Part shown: one piece after another, positions 12,902-12,904 of the stretch
How the letters are laid out: every line of letters begins with the position of its first letter
Numbering within the stretch: position 1 is the stretch's first letter
Origin: Spirulina sp. DLM2.Bin59
Lineage (GTDB): Bacteria; Cyanobacteriota; Cyanobacteriia; Cyanobacteriales; Spirulinaceae
Assembly: GCA_007693875.1 (NCBI GenBank)
Contig: RECT01000189.1
Coordinates: 1 to 12,904, forward strand
DNA length: 12,904 bases
Direction of reading: 5' to 3'
The notes under the pieces: generated by a model
Told to the model about the DNA's origin: nothing
What the model saw: the letters and a program-made list of their open reading frames with translations, nothing else
Databases searched by the model: none
Translations under genes and position numbers: made by a program

Positions 12902-12904
12902 GGT

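Overview
The window looks like a chromosomal segment from a cyanobacterium. It carries genes typical of that phylum: a CrtR-type carotenoid hydroxylase, LdpA of the circadian input pathway, a Ycf45/SPD1-like R3H ATPase and a GT4 enzyme resembling pteridine glucosyltransferase. It is also dense in the octamer GCGATCGC (HIP1), with about 19 copies counted by eye. Start codons are often GTG, and Shine-Dalgarno sequences are mostly absent, which also fits. I see no transposase, phage gene, CRISPR array, tRNA or rRNA.

Left part (1-4443): the 3' portion of a PlsC-family acyltransferase runs rightward and meets crtR tail to tail, with overlapping stop codons. Four genes then lie on the minus strand. 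Reading from right to left they are cysH, miaA (3 nt apart, probably co-transcribed), a PEP-CTERM secreted protein with its own promoter region, and crtR. A GC-rich hairpin separates the PEP-CTERM gene from crtR. Upstream of the PEP-CTERM promoter, T-tracts recur about every 10 bp, suggesting curved DNA.

Middle (4444-4791): a 348-nt divergent intergenic region between cysH and ldpA. It holds candidate promoters, an 11-bp tandem repeat, a perfect palindrome next to a TATACT box, a 9-bp tandem repeat, and two tiny stop-terminated ORFs.

Right part (4792-12661): six genes run rightward: ldpA, the Ycf45-like ATPase, the GT4 glycosyltransferase, trpE, pyrG and a small protein made of two tandem copies of one module. 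Spacers are 38, 43, 93, 145 and 12 nt. The trpE leader has a compact hairpin and a 19-codon reading frame with two Trp codons whose stop overlaps the trpE ATG. The pyrG leader carries four perfect copies of a heptamer, of the kind called STRR in cyanobacteria. A small minus-strand gene with one C-terminal membrane helix starts at or beyond the right edge.

Most of this is core metabolism: phospholipid, carotenoid, sulfate, tRNA modification, tryptophan and CTP synthesis. I did not find a clearly new multi-gene system. The best leads are regulatory (trpE leader, curved promoter, 4.5-4.8 kb intergenic region), plus the two-repeat protein behind pyrG and the uncharacterised central domain of the R3H ATPase.
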